Below, one piece after another: positions 23,438-31,292 of a DNA stretch of 64,000 bases (position 1 is its first letter; each line of letters starts with the position of its first letter). Below the pieces are notes generated by a model, which was given only the letters and a program-made list of their open reading frames with translations, did no database searches and was not told the origin of the DNA. The translations under genes were made by a program, and so were the position numbers. Origin of the DNA: Thermoprotei archaeon (GTDB lineage: Archaea > Thermoproteota > Thermoprotei > Thermoproteales > B15-G16); assembly GCA_003649205.1 (NCBI GenBank), contig QMRC01000001.1:62001-126000 (forward strand), given 5' to 3'.

Positions 23438-25264
23438 TTGAGTAGTACTGTCGTTGGTAGTAGAGGCCGAGTGATGAGAATTAGAGCACCTATAGTAGTT
23501 GTGTTAGGTCACGTAGATGTCGGTAAGACCTTACTTCTAGACAAGATCAGGGGTACTGCTGTAGCCTATCGAGAACCGGGTATGATTACTCAGCATGTTG
23601 GTGCTAGCTTCCTCCCCTGGAAAGCCCTCGAGAATTACTGTGGTGAACTTCTCGATATGTTCAAGCTGAGAGGTAAGGTTAAGATACCTGGCTTCCTCAT
23701 GATCGATACCCCAGGTCACGCAGCTTTCTCAAATCTTAGGAAGAGAGGTGGTTCAGTAGCTGACTTAGCTATTCTCGTTATTGATGTTCTCGAGGGTTTT
23801 GAGGAGCAGACATACGAGTGTATTGAGATATTGAAAGCTAGGAAGGTACCTTTTGTAGTTGCTGCTAACAAGATCGATAGGATACCCGGTTGGAAACCAC
23901 AACCCAATAAACCATTTCTGTACTCAATTCAGAAGCAACGTGAAGATGTAGTTGAGAGACTTGAGGAGTTACTCGCGAGAATAATTCTCGAATTCAATAA
24001 ATTAGGTTTCAATGCGGATAGGTACGATAGAGTTAGAGACTTCGCGCACACGGTAGCTATCGTACCTACGAGCGCATTGACGGGTGAGGGCGTTGCTGAT
24101 CTACTACTCGTTCTCGCTGGTATAGCTCAGAGATTCTCACTTGATAAGTTGAAGGTGAGTACTGGTGCTGGTAGAGGTGTCGTGTTGGAGGTGAAGGAGG
24201 AGAAGGGTCTTGGTGTAACAGCCGATGTAATTCTGTACGATGGTATCATCAGGAAAGGAGATACAATCGTTGTTGGTGGTCTCGAGAAGCCCATAGTTAC
24301 GAGAGTTAGAGCACTACTCGTACCCAAGCCAATGGATGAGATGAGAGATCCAGAAGATAGGTTCTACGACATGGATAGAGTTGAGGCTGCTGCAGGTGTT
24401 AAGCTAGTAGCTCCAGACCTGGATAAGGCTGTTGCAGGTGCACCAGTATTCGTAGTTCCTGAAGGTGAAGATGTTGAGAAGTACATTGAGTTAGTGAGAG
24501 CTGAGCTAGCTGAGGTCAGGATACAGAGAGATGTAGAGGGTGTTGTAGCTAAGGCAGATACACTAGGTACTCTTGAGTCCATGGTACTGTACTTAAGAGC
24601 ACACAACATCCCGGTTAGAATAGCAGACATAGGGCCAGTCAGCAAGAGGGACATCTTCGAGGCATACATAGCTAAGCAGAAGAACCCAATGTACGGAGTA
24701 GTACTAGCCTTTAACGTCAAGGTACCACCGGACGTAGAGGATGAAGCAATTAGGAAGGGAGTCAAGATCTTCCAGAGCAACATACTGTATAGACTAGTTG
24801 AGGAGTTCCTCAAGTGGTTCGAAGAGGTAAAGCAGAGAAAGCTAGAGGAAGAGCTCTCTAAGCTCATTAGACCAGCAAAGATCAGGATACTACCAGGCTA
24901 CATCTTCAGAAGGAGCGACCCAGCAATAGTAGGTGTCGAGGTACTCTCAGGTGTCATAAAGCCAGGTTACCCACTAATGAGAGCTGACGGTAGATCACTA
25001 GGACACATAATGCAGATACAGGAACACGGAAAACCACTACCAGAAGCAAGGAAAGGAGCAGCAGTAGCAATCTCAATTAGAGGAAACGTCATAGTAGGTA
25101 GACACATCAAGGAAGGAGACATAGTGTACGTAGACGTACCACTAGAACACTGCTACAGATGGGCATCAGACTACAGACAATACCTATCAGACGACGAAGT
25201 AGAAACCCTGAGAGAAATCCTAAACATAAAGAAAGAGCTAAAAGAGAAACGTAGAGTAGGGTAA
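23438..25264 (+). CDS. infB: Translation initiation factor aIF5B (IF2-like GTPase)
   Basis: 608 residues, normal for aIF5B. G1 GHVDVGKT (24-31), G3 DTPGH (89-93), G4 NKID (143-146), then domains II-IV ending with a C-terminal EGDIVYVDVPLEHCYRWASD region. It promotes subunit joining. The TTG start is set by GGAGGTG. The first two thirds of the gene are G/T-rich and the last third is A/C-rich on the coding strand, a shift that does not alter the protein family match. Confidence 0.96.
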   Translation: MSSTVVGSRGRVMRIRAPIVVVLGHVDVGKTLLLDKIRGTAVAYREPGMITQHVGASFLPWKALENYCGELLDMFKLRGKVKIPGFLMIDTPGHAAFSNLRKRGGSVADLAILVIDVLEGFEEQTYECIEILKARKVPFVVAANKIDRIPGWKPQPNKPFLYSIQKQREDVVERLEELLARIILEFNKLGFNADRYDRVRDFAHTVAIVPTSALTGEGVADLLLVLAGIAQRFSLDKLKVSTGAGRGVVLEVKEEKGLGVTADVILYDGIIRKGDTIVVGGLEKPIVTRVRALLVPKPMDEMRDPEDRFYDMDRVEAAAGVKLVAPDLDKAVAGAPVFVVPEGEDVEKYIELVRAELAEVRIQRDVEGVVAKADTLGTLESMVLYLRAHNIPVRIADIGPVSKRDIFEAYIAKQKNPMYGVVLAFNVKVPPDVEDEAIRKGVKIFQSNILYRLVEEFLKWFEEVKQRKLEEELSKLIRPAKIRILPGYIFRRSDPAIVGVEVLSGVIKPGYPLMRADGRSLGHIMQIQEHGKPLPEARKGAAVAISIRGNVIVGRHIKEGDIVYVDVPLEHCYRWASDYRQYLSDDEVETLREILNIKKELKEKRRVG

Positions 25265-25278
25265 CCCCCGGTGATCCA

Positions 25279-25758
25279 ATGCCAACATTTAAGGTAGTCA
25301 TCAGCGACCCAATGACAGGACTATCCAAGCAAGTAGAGGTAAAAGACCCAACAGCACAAGCATTCATAGGTAGGAAGATAGGTGATGTACTAGACGGGAA
25401 AATACTCGGACTACCAGAAGGAATTAAGATACAGATAACAGGAGGTAGCGGTAACGAGGGTAGCCCCCTCCTACCATTTATTGAAGGCCCTGTTAAGAGA
25501 TACGCACTGCTCTCAGGGCCACCCGGATTTCATCCAAGGAGAAGAGGTGAAAGAAGGAGAAAGCTAGTTAGGGGCAACACGATAACAGATACCGTCAGTC
25601 AGATTAATGTCAAGATAATCTACCCACCAAACTGGGATAAGGGACCCATCATTACATGGGAAGTTATTGGTAAACAACCAAAGAACAAGAGAATTCAGAA
25701 GCTCTACGAAAAGAAGATTAAGGAAGCTACTAAGCTAGCAAGTCAGACAGGAAAGTGA
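25279..25758 (+). CDS. rps6e: Small ribosomal subunit protein eS6 (S6e)
   Basis: 159 residues. TFKVVISDPMTGLSKQVEVK, FIGRKIGDVLDGKILGLPEG and ITGGSGNEGSPLLPFIEGPV, then the [20 protein letters not shown] basic stretch, are the S6e core. In many archaea eS6 is followed directly by aIF2-gamma; here an island of about 8.3 kb lies between them, so its 3' end marks an insertion boundary. Confidence 0.96.
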   Translation: MPTFKVVISDPMTGLSKQVEVKDPTAQAFIGRKIGDVLDGKILGLPEGIKIQITGGSGNEGSPLLPFIEGPVKRYALLSGPPGFHPRRRGERRRKLVRGNTITDTVSQINVKIIYPPNWDKGPIITWEVIGKQPKNKRIQKLYEKKIKEATKLASQTGK

Positions 25759-25787
25759 GGAAGAGGAGAGAGGTGGGTGGGGGTTTC

Positions 25788-26184
25788 CTACATTAACCTG
25801 CTTTTTACGTCTCTAATTGCTTCCTCTATGGTCTCTGGTATCGGTAGGTTAAGCTCATTCTACAGTTCAATAAGTTGAGTAGGTTTTCTGGGTACTTCCT
25901 TACGCCAATTTTGATTGTGTAGTAGAGCTTGTTGTATGTTTGATCTTTACCCCTACATATTGTGTACCTGATGTTGTACTTTCTAAGTAGCTCGACTATC
26001 TTTTCGGAATCTCGTACCTATCTTCTGGTACTCTCGGTACTTCTAAGAACCCTTTACATCGATAGTTCCTCTTGATCCGTAGTAGTACATTCCTAACATT
26101 CGTTACTCTATGACTCGAGATCAATATCTTTCTCGGTTGTTGTTTCTTACCTGGATTTCTCCTTAACCTTATTGAAAAACTCAT
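25788..26184 (-). pseudogene. Decayed gene with at least two frameshifts (toxin-position gene of a TA-like pair)
   Basis: The minus frame opens with MSFSIRLRRNPGKKQQPRKI and runs to EVPRVPEDRYE near 26010. A one-base shift then continues as DSEKIVELLRKYNIRYTICR and GKDQTYNKLYYTIKIGVRKY, and a further shift gives ELNLPIPETIEEAIRDVKSR to a stop at 25788. Joined, this makes one protein of roughly 130 residues. The ATG overlaps the preceding stop as ATGA, the classic toxin/antitoxin coupling. The family is not recognised. It is clearly not intact as written. Confidence 0.45.
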
Positions 26185-26336
26185 TTAACTTCAATCCACA
26201 TACCAGTATCTCCTTCATAATTTGAAGAAACTTCAAGAGCTTCATCAGTAAGTATTCCAGCCTTAACTATTAGCTCCTTAAGATCTTTCCCCTCCTTAAC
26301 CTGAATTATGGTGTTAAAGAGGCTTACACACCCTAT
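26181..26336 (-). pseudogene. Start-less remnant of a small antitoxin-like gene
   Basis: An open minus frame encodes TIIQVKEGKDLKELIVKAGI, then LTDEALEVSSNYEGDTGMWI and EVK before a TGA that overlaps the next ATG. No ATG, GTG or TTG is available upstream before a TAG at 26337-26339, so the N-terminus has been lost. Size and coupling suggest an antitoxin, but this is inference from arrangement only. Confidence 0.35.
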
Positions 26337-26402
26337 CTATTCCAGACTCCAGACATGGTTAATGCCTTGATATAGAAGCATAGCCCATATAGTTAGGATT
26401 TA

Positions 26403-26927
26403 GTGAGGTGTAGACCTATAGGGAGAGACAAAAGAGATTCACTAATTGCCACTGATCGTAGTAAGGGTAGGAAGGTCACATTGTATTCTATTGTGGTATC
26501 TTCCATGAGGGCTAGGGATGAGCTGACGAGGTATGTTGATACGTTTAAACATGTAAAGTTCCTTAGTAGACATGAACGAACAACATACTTCCCTAAGACA
26601 CTTAGGATTATCAAGACACTCGTTGATGCAGATATTTTGCTAAGTATTGATGTAACTAACTACCTAGGAGTACTTCTAGATCATCTTGAGAAAATTAGTA
26701 ATAGAGTAAATAGAGTACTTGTCGCTGTTACAGATGACTACCTAGTTAATATCACCAGGAATAAGCTTAGAGAATCAGTAGTTATAGCTGAAGGCTCTCT
26801 AAGAAGGTATAGAGTTACGCTAGAAAACCTTGGATTAAAGTCATCTGTAATGTACGTTCTTCTAGGTATTGCTGATACACTAGCAGCTTACACTAGAATA
26901 CAAGTTGAAGATCAGGGCAGAAAATAG
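26403..26927 (+). CDS. Hypothetical protein, possibly RNase H-fold (DUF3800-like)
   Basis: 174 residues, not clearly recognised. Features that could fit an RNase H-like nuclease are an early Asp on a strand (SLIATDRSKGRKVTLYSIVV), VLVAVTDDYLV in the middle and a late helix with Asp (YVLLGIADTLAAYTR), reminiscent of the final LAD motif of DUF3800 proteins. The start is uncertain: a GTG at 26403, with later in-frame ATGs possible. It lies in the accessory island beside decayed genes. Function not assigned. Confidence 0.4.
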   Translation: MRCRPIGRDKRDSLIATDRSKGRKVTLYSIVVSSMRARDELTRYVDTFKHVKFLSRHERTTYFPKTLRIIKTLVDADILLSIDVTNYLGVLLDHLEKISNRVNRVLVAVTDDYLVNITRNKLRESVVIAEGSLRRYRVTLENLGLKSSVMYVLLGIADTLAAYTRIQVEDQGRK

Positions 26928-26975
26928 AGAAATAAGATCGAAATTATCACTAAAGTGGAGTTTATGAAAGGTAGA

Positions 26976-27036
26976 CAAGCTCCGCCCCAACCTCATCCCC
27001 CGGGAGTATCCCCCGGCGGTCGAGGGCTTCATCCGG
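26976..27036. other. Short GC-rich element with hairpin, possible ncRNA or insertion-element remnant
   Basis: About 61 bases with very high G+C in an A/T-rich spacer. It contains CCGGG (27000-27004) and CCCGG (27012-27016) around a 7-base loop. In thermophiles such islands often mark structured RNA; they also occur at the ends of IS200/IS605-type tnpB elements. Neither can be decided here, and no intact tnpB is present. Confidence 0.3.
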
Positions 27037-27115
27037 ATAAATAATAGTTTCTAGAGAATTTATATAGCTTTTGCAACTAAAGCCAAAACCGTAAGCGAGA
27101 TAGTATTAATAAGAG

Positions 27116-27589
27116 GTGGTATTTCTGAGATTGCCTTTTCCTAAGTCTAAGAGATTCTATGTGTATCTATGGATTGACTTAGTCATTAGCTCACTTCTTC
27201 TTTCGTTCATAATTTTTATAACGTTTCTCGCCGCTCTCTCCCAGCAATGGCTTGTTTTCATTATTTTTCTAGGATTTCTTTTCGCCTATGTTTGGTGTTG
27301 GTACTCTAGAGACCTATTTATCTTGAGGAATTGGCGTAAGTGTAAGGTTGTTGTTACTGAAAGCTATGATCCGCATTATTTCAAAGCCAAGGGATTTGAA
27401 TTAAATATAAGGAAAATACCTTTCTCATGGTCTAAATATTACAAAGTAACTGTAAACAATGTAAGCTTTATAGTTTATCCTACGAGAATAACTGGTAAAA
27501 TAATGGTAATTCCAGTGAACATACATTTAATACCGAAAAACGTTAATGAGGAAGATTTACGTAAAATACTCCAATTAATTCCAGCGTAG
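27116..27589 (+). CDS. Hypothetical membrane protein, two transmembrane segments
   Basis: 157 residues. Two hydrophobic segments lie at about residues 18-42 and 47-66 (a YLWIDLVISSLLLSFIIFIT span and a WLVFIIFLGFLFAYVW span). A C-terminal domain of about 90 residues follows on the cytoplasmic side, rich in basic and aromatic residues. No family recognised. The GTG at 27116 falls inside a GAGGTGG site, so the true start may be a few codons later (TTG at 27131). Part of the accessory island. Confidence 0.45.
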   Translation: MVFLRLPFPKSKRFYVYLWIDLVISSLLLSFIIFITFLAALSQQWLVFIIFLGFLFAYVWCWYSRDLFILRNWRKCKVVVTESYDPHYFKAKGFELNIRKIPFSWSKYYKVTVNNVSFIVYPTRITGKIMVIPVNIHLIPKNVNEEDLRKILQLIPA

Positions 27590-27597
27590 ACCACACC

Positions 27598-27820
27598 ATG
27601 CAAGTTGTGAATTTACACATTCCTACACTTCTAGGCCTCAGCTTTGGGTTATTGTACATTATTACTGGTGCATTGTTCTTTACTTTTATTCGTAGGATTC
27701 TTTGTAGGATTAGGCTTACATCTCGGATTCATAGTAGGCATAAAGAGCTATGGTAAGATGGCCTTTCTAATAGCTTCAAACCTATTAGTTACATGCTTAG
27801 AGGCACTAGGTTTTAAGTAA
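27598..27820 (+). pseudogene. Small membrane-protein gene broken by a frameshift
   Basis: From the ATG at 27598 the frame reads MQVVNLHIPTLLGLSFGLLY then IITGALFF, and then loses its hydrophobic pattern. The +1 frame picks up near 27680 with LLFVGFFVGLGLHLGFIVGI and continues KSYGKMAFLIASNLLVTCLE to a stop at 27818. Together they make a plausible protein of about 75 residues with two or three membrane spans. It starts 8 bases after the gene above. Confidence 0.35.
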
Positions 27821-28106
27821 CTCCTCATTTATCTTAAAAGTAACAGTCCTCATAATATCACAGTATTCAAATGCTGTTGATGAAGAAGATAGTAAAGCTT
27901 GTTGGATACTATTTCACTAAGGTTCAGGTTCGCTCCACGAACCTCTTATCACGGTCATTAAGCGTGTCAAAATACCTTGGGATTCCTTCACACAATCTCC
28001 TTAATCCTCCTAACGGTAACCTAAACTTCGCCCAAGACCAGTTCTCTATTTAGACTAGTACTAGTAGATGTATGTAAAAACTATTTCCAGTTTAGACTGC
28101 GAGTAG

Positions 28107-28427
28107 GTGTCTGGTATAGAAGGAACCCTCCTAGAGAAGTATGGAAACAGATTTGTATGGATTTGTTACTACTCTTCATTCCAAAGCGGTTCTATGCCTT
28201 GTAGACTTAGATTTAATGGTGCTTTACGATTATTGTTTTACCTTCTTGATGTTGGTGAAGCTAGTTTTAGTAGAACTAGGAATGATTCGATGAAGTATGA
28301 GACTGTGGCTAGAGCTGTTGAGATACTTAAGGAGGTTGGTTTTATTGAGGAGAGAGTAGACAATAAACCACCATACCCTAGACTAGTTAAATTAACTGAT
28401 AAGGGTAAAAATGCTAGTGAACTCTAA
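28107..28427 (+). CDS. Winged-helix DNA-binding protein (MarR-like), possibly N-terminally truncated
   Basis: 106 residues from a GTG; the structured part begins at about residue 30. RLRFNGALRLLFYLLDVGEA is the first helix, TVARAVEILKEVGFIEERVD is the recognition helix and beginning of the wing, and LVKLTDKGKNASEL closes the wing. This is a typical archaeal one-domain regulator. The ATG at residue 30 is another possible start. Its target is unknown. It is convergent with a decayed minus-strand gene. Confidence 0.45.
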   Translation: MSGIEGTLLEKYGNRFVWICYYSSFQSGSMPCRLRFNGALRLLFYLLDVGEASFSRTRNDSMKYETVARAVEILKEVGFIEERVDNKPPYPRLVKLTDKGKNASEL

Positions 28428-28436
28428 CAGCTTCGC

Positions 28437-28652
28437 TCATAAATCCTCTGGATTTTCTCCCCAATTAATCAGTAGTTCCTTATCCAGCACCATTCCATAT
28501 AGTTCTCTTAGCTTCTCAATTACCTTTCCTCCATCCCTTATCTTTTCCTTGTACTACTCTTGCTTCTCAAGAGCTAGTAGTAATGCATTTTCAACACCAC
28601 AAGCATACATACCATTACCCATGGTCCCTTAGCATTCAAGAGGACGCCCCAT
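28437..28652 (-). pseudogene. Remnant of a small helical gene (antitoxin-sized)
   Basis: Minus-strand frames read MGNGMYACGVENALLLALEK and then, one frame over, YKEKIRDGGKVIEKLRELYG and MVLDKELLINWGENPEDL before a TGA at 28437. An in-frame TAA also separates an earlier ATG (28652) from this. With a frameshift and a stop it cannot be expressed whole. Family not recognised. Confidence 0.35.
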
Positions 28653-28751
28653 TGTAATGCGAGGTTTTAGAGTACTCTCAGGTGATGTTATTAATTTATG
28701 ACTAGGCGGGTAAAACCTTTAAAACTAGACGAGGAAACATATCAGACCTAG

Positions 28752-29087
28752 GCTTATGGTATAGTAGTAAGGCTAAGCTTTACTTTAGGAAAGGGGAAGA
28801 GCTATTTCAGCAATATAGGTTTCCATAAGCATTCAGTTATTTCAGGAAAGTATAGCGTTTACCTCAAAATTATCTGTGAATTCTTTAAAATTATCATTAA
28901 AATTATCATTACTAAAAATTACCATAAAGAACATTATGTCAGTGAGCATCTAGAGAAAATAGCCAAAGATATAGACTCCCTTAAGAAAGAGCTTTCACGA
29001 TTAGCCCTAGCATCTAGTCGATGGGTGAGAATGCGACAAAAGACCAGAGGAATTATACGACATGGAAATCAGCGTCCAACGTACTAA
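28752..29087 (+). pseudogene. Start-less open frame with coiled-coil end
   Basis: A 111-codon open frame has no ATG, GTG or TTG until its last codons. It includes LSFTLGKGKSYFSNIGFHKH, an Ile/Lys-rich helix and EHLEKIAKDIDSLKKELSRL, a short coiled coil. The pattern looks coding but the start is missing. It overlaps the next regulator frame out of phase. Confidence 0.25.
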
Positions 29088-29752
29088 ACATGTTCAGAAA
29101 CTTCTCAACACTCTTTCTTCCCTTTGGTGCTTCAAGATCTAGATTAAATACTCGGAGAGAATCAAATAAGCAAGCGCAACCAGAAGGCTTGAAAGATCCT
29201 CAGTATAGTAGAGGAGATGGCATAGTTAGTCGAGCAAAATTTGATTACGTAGATCTCTTAATACTAAAGGAGCTAGAGAAAGAAGCACCAAGAGCACCAG
29301 AGGAGCTATCACGAACATTGAATATATGTTCAAAATCGATAAAAAGACATTTCAATAAGCACATCCTCAGGAGAGGTCTCATTGAAGCTCTTCGCATAAG
29401 ATGCTTCTGGTGGAAACCGGAAGAGGCATTATGGTACTCGATGTCGATTACATTTAGCTCAGAAAGTTTCGTTAAATCATTTATAAATACACTATATGGA
29501 TCACCAATAGTTCAATAATTTCTGCTAACAACAAAAGCACGACACATCCTAGTATCAATAGTGCTACCACGAAGCGAAGTAGTAGGTTTATTAAACTTCG
29601 TAAAAAGATTGAAGCATCACAACATTATCACAAAGCTTGAAATGTACCAGTTAGTACTGGATAGCTTCAAGAACTTTACAATACCTTATGAATGCTATGC
29701 AGAAGAGCCAGCTTCTGGAAGTTACCTGTGTCCAGTATTTAGAGTTTTTTAA
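29021..29752 (+). pseudogene. Winged-helix/Lrp-like regulator split by an in-frame TAA
   Basis: Two open frames (29021-29518 and 29561-29752) lie in the same phase, separated by one TAA at 29516-29518. Read through, they give FDYVDLLILKELEKEAPRAP, a helix-turn-helix (LSRTLNICSKSIKRHFNKHI), SITFSSESFVKSFINTLYGS and, past the stop, ARHILVSIVLPRSEVVGLLN and a helical end. The first 70 residues are low-quality sequence. It sits just upstream of the RiPP-like operon and may once have controlled it. It may be a recent nonsense mutation. Confidence 0.5.
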
Positions 29753-29782
29753 CTTTACTGCCATGGCAGCCAAGATACATGA

Positions 29783-29798
29783 TAGGTATGCATACCTA
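29783..29798. promoter_or_regulatory. 16-bp perfect palindrome, probable operator of the peptide operon
   Basis: TAGGTATGCATACCTA is a perfect inverted repeat with no spacer, centred about 40 bases upstream of the small-peptide ATG at 29831, where the promoter core should be. It is the right size for a dimeric winged-helix repressor, such as the broken regulator directly upstream. Direct observation; the role is inferred. Confidence 0.45.
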
Positions 29799-29830
29799 CT
29801 CTGGCTTAGATCGTGAATACGGTGCTGAGA

Positions 29831-29944
29831 ATGAGGCCAAAAGATATGAGAAGTAGGGTGCTAGTACTCGAAAGGGCTAAGAGCACAATGCTAACAGAGC
29901 CTAACTTCTTCTGTGGGAGCTTCATATCACCTGTACGTACATAG
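29831..29944 (+). CDS. Candidate RiPP precursor peptide, 37 aa, single cysteine
   Basis: ATG at 29831 with GGTG six bases upstream. The peptide has a basic leader-like half (MRPKDMRSRVLVLERAKS) and a C-terminal NFFCGSFISPVRT with one cysteine at residue 28. It stops 10 bases before the start of a radical SAM/SPASM maturase, followed by an ABC ATPase and permease. Small gene, adjacency and maturase type all fit a substrate peptide cross-linked or epimerised near the Cys. No known peptide family recognised. A second in-frame ATG at codon 6 could be the start. Confidence 0.55.
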   Translation: MRPKDMRSRVLVLERAKSTMLTEPNFFCGSFISPVRT

Positions 29945-29954
29945 AGGGATCACC

Positions 29955-31292
29955 ATGTTCAAACTCTCGAAATTCACTTTATTTTTCCCATATAATGAAA
30001 ACTACGTACTACTTTACAACACCTTGACGAAAGCAATAGCACTAGTCACAAAAGATCTAGCCTATGCACTACGCTCTGGTAATTTTAATGAACTCAGCAA
30101 GGATGAACTCAATGAGCTGTTAAGTAATGGCTTTTTAGTAGAAAAAGATATTGACGAAACAAAACTGCTGATATACCACAGCTATAGATCAATCTTCAAC
30201 TACTCATACCTAAACTTGGTACTTCACATCACATCAGCATGTAATATGAGCTGTATATACTGTTATGAAGGGCCTAAACGAGGACTACATATGGATGAGA
30301 AGGTATGTCAAAATGTAGTGAAGTTCGTTAAGAGGATTGTAGAATGTAGAGGATCAAGGAACGTTGTCACATTACTTCACGGTGGAGAACCTCTCCTGAA
30401 TTATAGGATCCTACTAACGTACTGTCGAGAAATCTATAAGCTCGCTGATGAATATAGGTTGAAAGTAGAGAATATATTGATAACTAATGGTACATTGTTG
30501 ACAAAAGATAAAATTGATACTATATCATGCCTTGTGAACGAAGTACAGGTAACGCTTGATGGTCCTAGAGATATACACGACTTCCGACGACCTTTCATTG
30601 ATGGTAAGGGGACGTTTGATGTAATACTGAGAAATGTGCTTGAGATTGTTGACAGAGTGCAGACCCTAAGTATCAGAATAAATGTTGATAAGCAGAATGT
30701 TATGTACATCACTAAGCTGCTTGACTTACTCAGGGACTATGGTCTTAATAGGAGAAATGTCCTTATAGGTTTTGGTCGAGTATTTGTACCAAGGGTCAGT
30801 AATGGTAGGTACAATCCTGACTGGATTTTCAGTTACAGAGAATTCGTAGATGTCCTCATTGGTCTTCAGAAAGAGGCATTGAGAAGGGGGTTCAAGATAG
30901 TTAGGAAGATAGAGTTAAGGCCTTGCCCTGCATTGCACGATAATAGCTTCGCAGTAGATGAGAGGGGTAAAATATACAAATGTCCTGTATTTGTATGGGA
31001 TGAGAGATTCGCTATTGGAAACATAGATGATCTTGAGATTGCTCTCTTCAGAAATTCATTCGCTAATTACTTGGACTTCATACTAGAGGTTCCTTGGCAG
31101 AAACATTTGGGATGTCCATACTTGCCAATGTGTTACGCTGGCTGCACATACGAGTCTATAGTGCTTAAGGGTAAGATCAATGAGGTATGCTGTCCAAGGG
31201 ATTACTTTGAAAAGTTAGGTGAATTACTTAGGCTCTACGTGGAGTCAAGATATGGAGATGTTCTTGAGAGGTTTAGTAGATGCAGGTGCTGA
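29955..31292 (+). CDS. Radical SAM/SPASM peptide maturase with N-terminal recognition-like domain
   Basis: 445 residues. Residues 1-70 look like a PqqD-type peptide-recognition domain (NYVLLYNTLTKAIALVTKDL ... LLSNGFLVEKDID). The radical SAM core has Cys96, Cys100 and Cys103 (CNMSCIYC) and the GGEPLL motif. The SPASM end has Cys324, Cys343, Cys387, Cys393, Cys397 and Cys412/413, enough for two auxiliary clusters, and the protein ends CRC. Such enzymes install thioether, C-C or D-amino-acid changes in peptides. The ATG at 29955 is set by GAGG; 13-base overlap with the ATPase. Confidence 0.85.
   Translation: MFKLSKFTLFFPYNENYVLLYNTLTKAIALVTKDLAYALRSGNFNELSKDELNELLSNGFLVEKDIDETKLLIYHSYRSIFNYSYLNLVLHITSACNMSCIYCYEGPKRGLHMDEKVCQNVVKFVKRIVECRGSRNVVTLLHGGEPLLNYRILLTYCREIYKLADEYRLKVENILITNGTLLTKDKIDTISCLVNEVQVTLDGPRDIHDFRRPFIDGKGTFDVILRNVLEIVDRVQTLSIRINVDKQNVMYITKLLDLLRDYGLNRRNVLIGFGRVFVPRVSNGRYNPDWIFSYREFVDVLIGLQKEALRRGFKIVRKIELRPCPALHDNSFAVDERGKIYKCPVFVWDERFAIGNIDDLEIALFRNSFANYLDFILEVPWQKHLGCPYLPMCYAGCTYESIVLKGKINEVCCPRDYFEKLGELLRLYVESRYGDVLERFSRCRC

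Noticed and set aside
27871..28053. 60-codon plus-strand ORF in the island
   Set aside because: Low-complexity composition, no ribosome binding site and no coherent domain.
29763..29816. 17-codon ORF before the peptide gene
   Set aside because: No ribosome binding site and it contains the palindrome; the 29831 ORF is a better precursor candidate.
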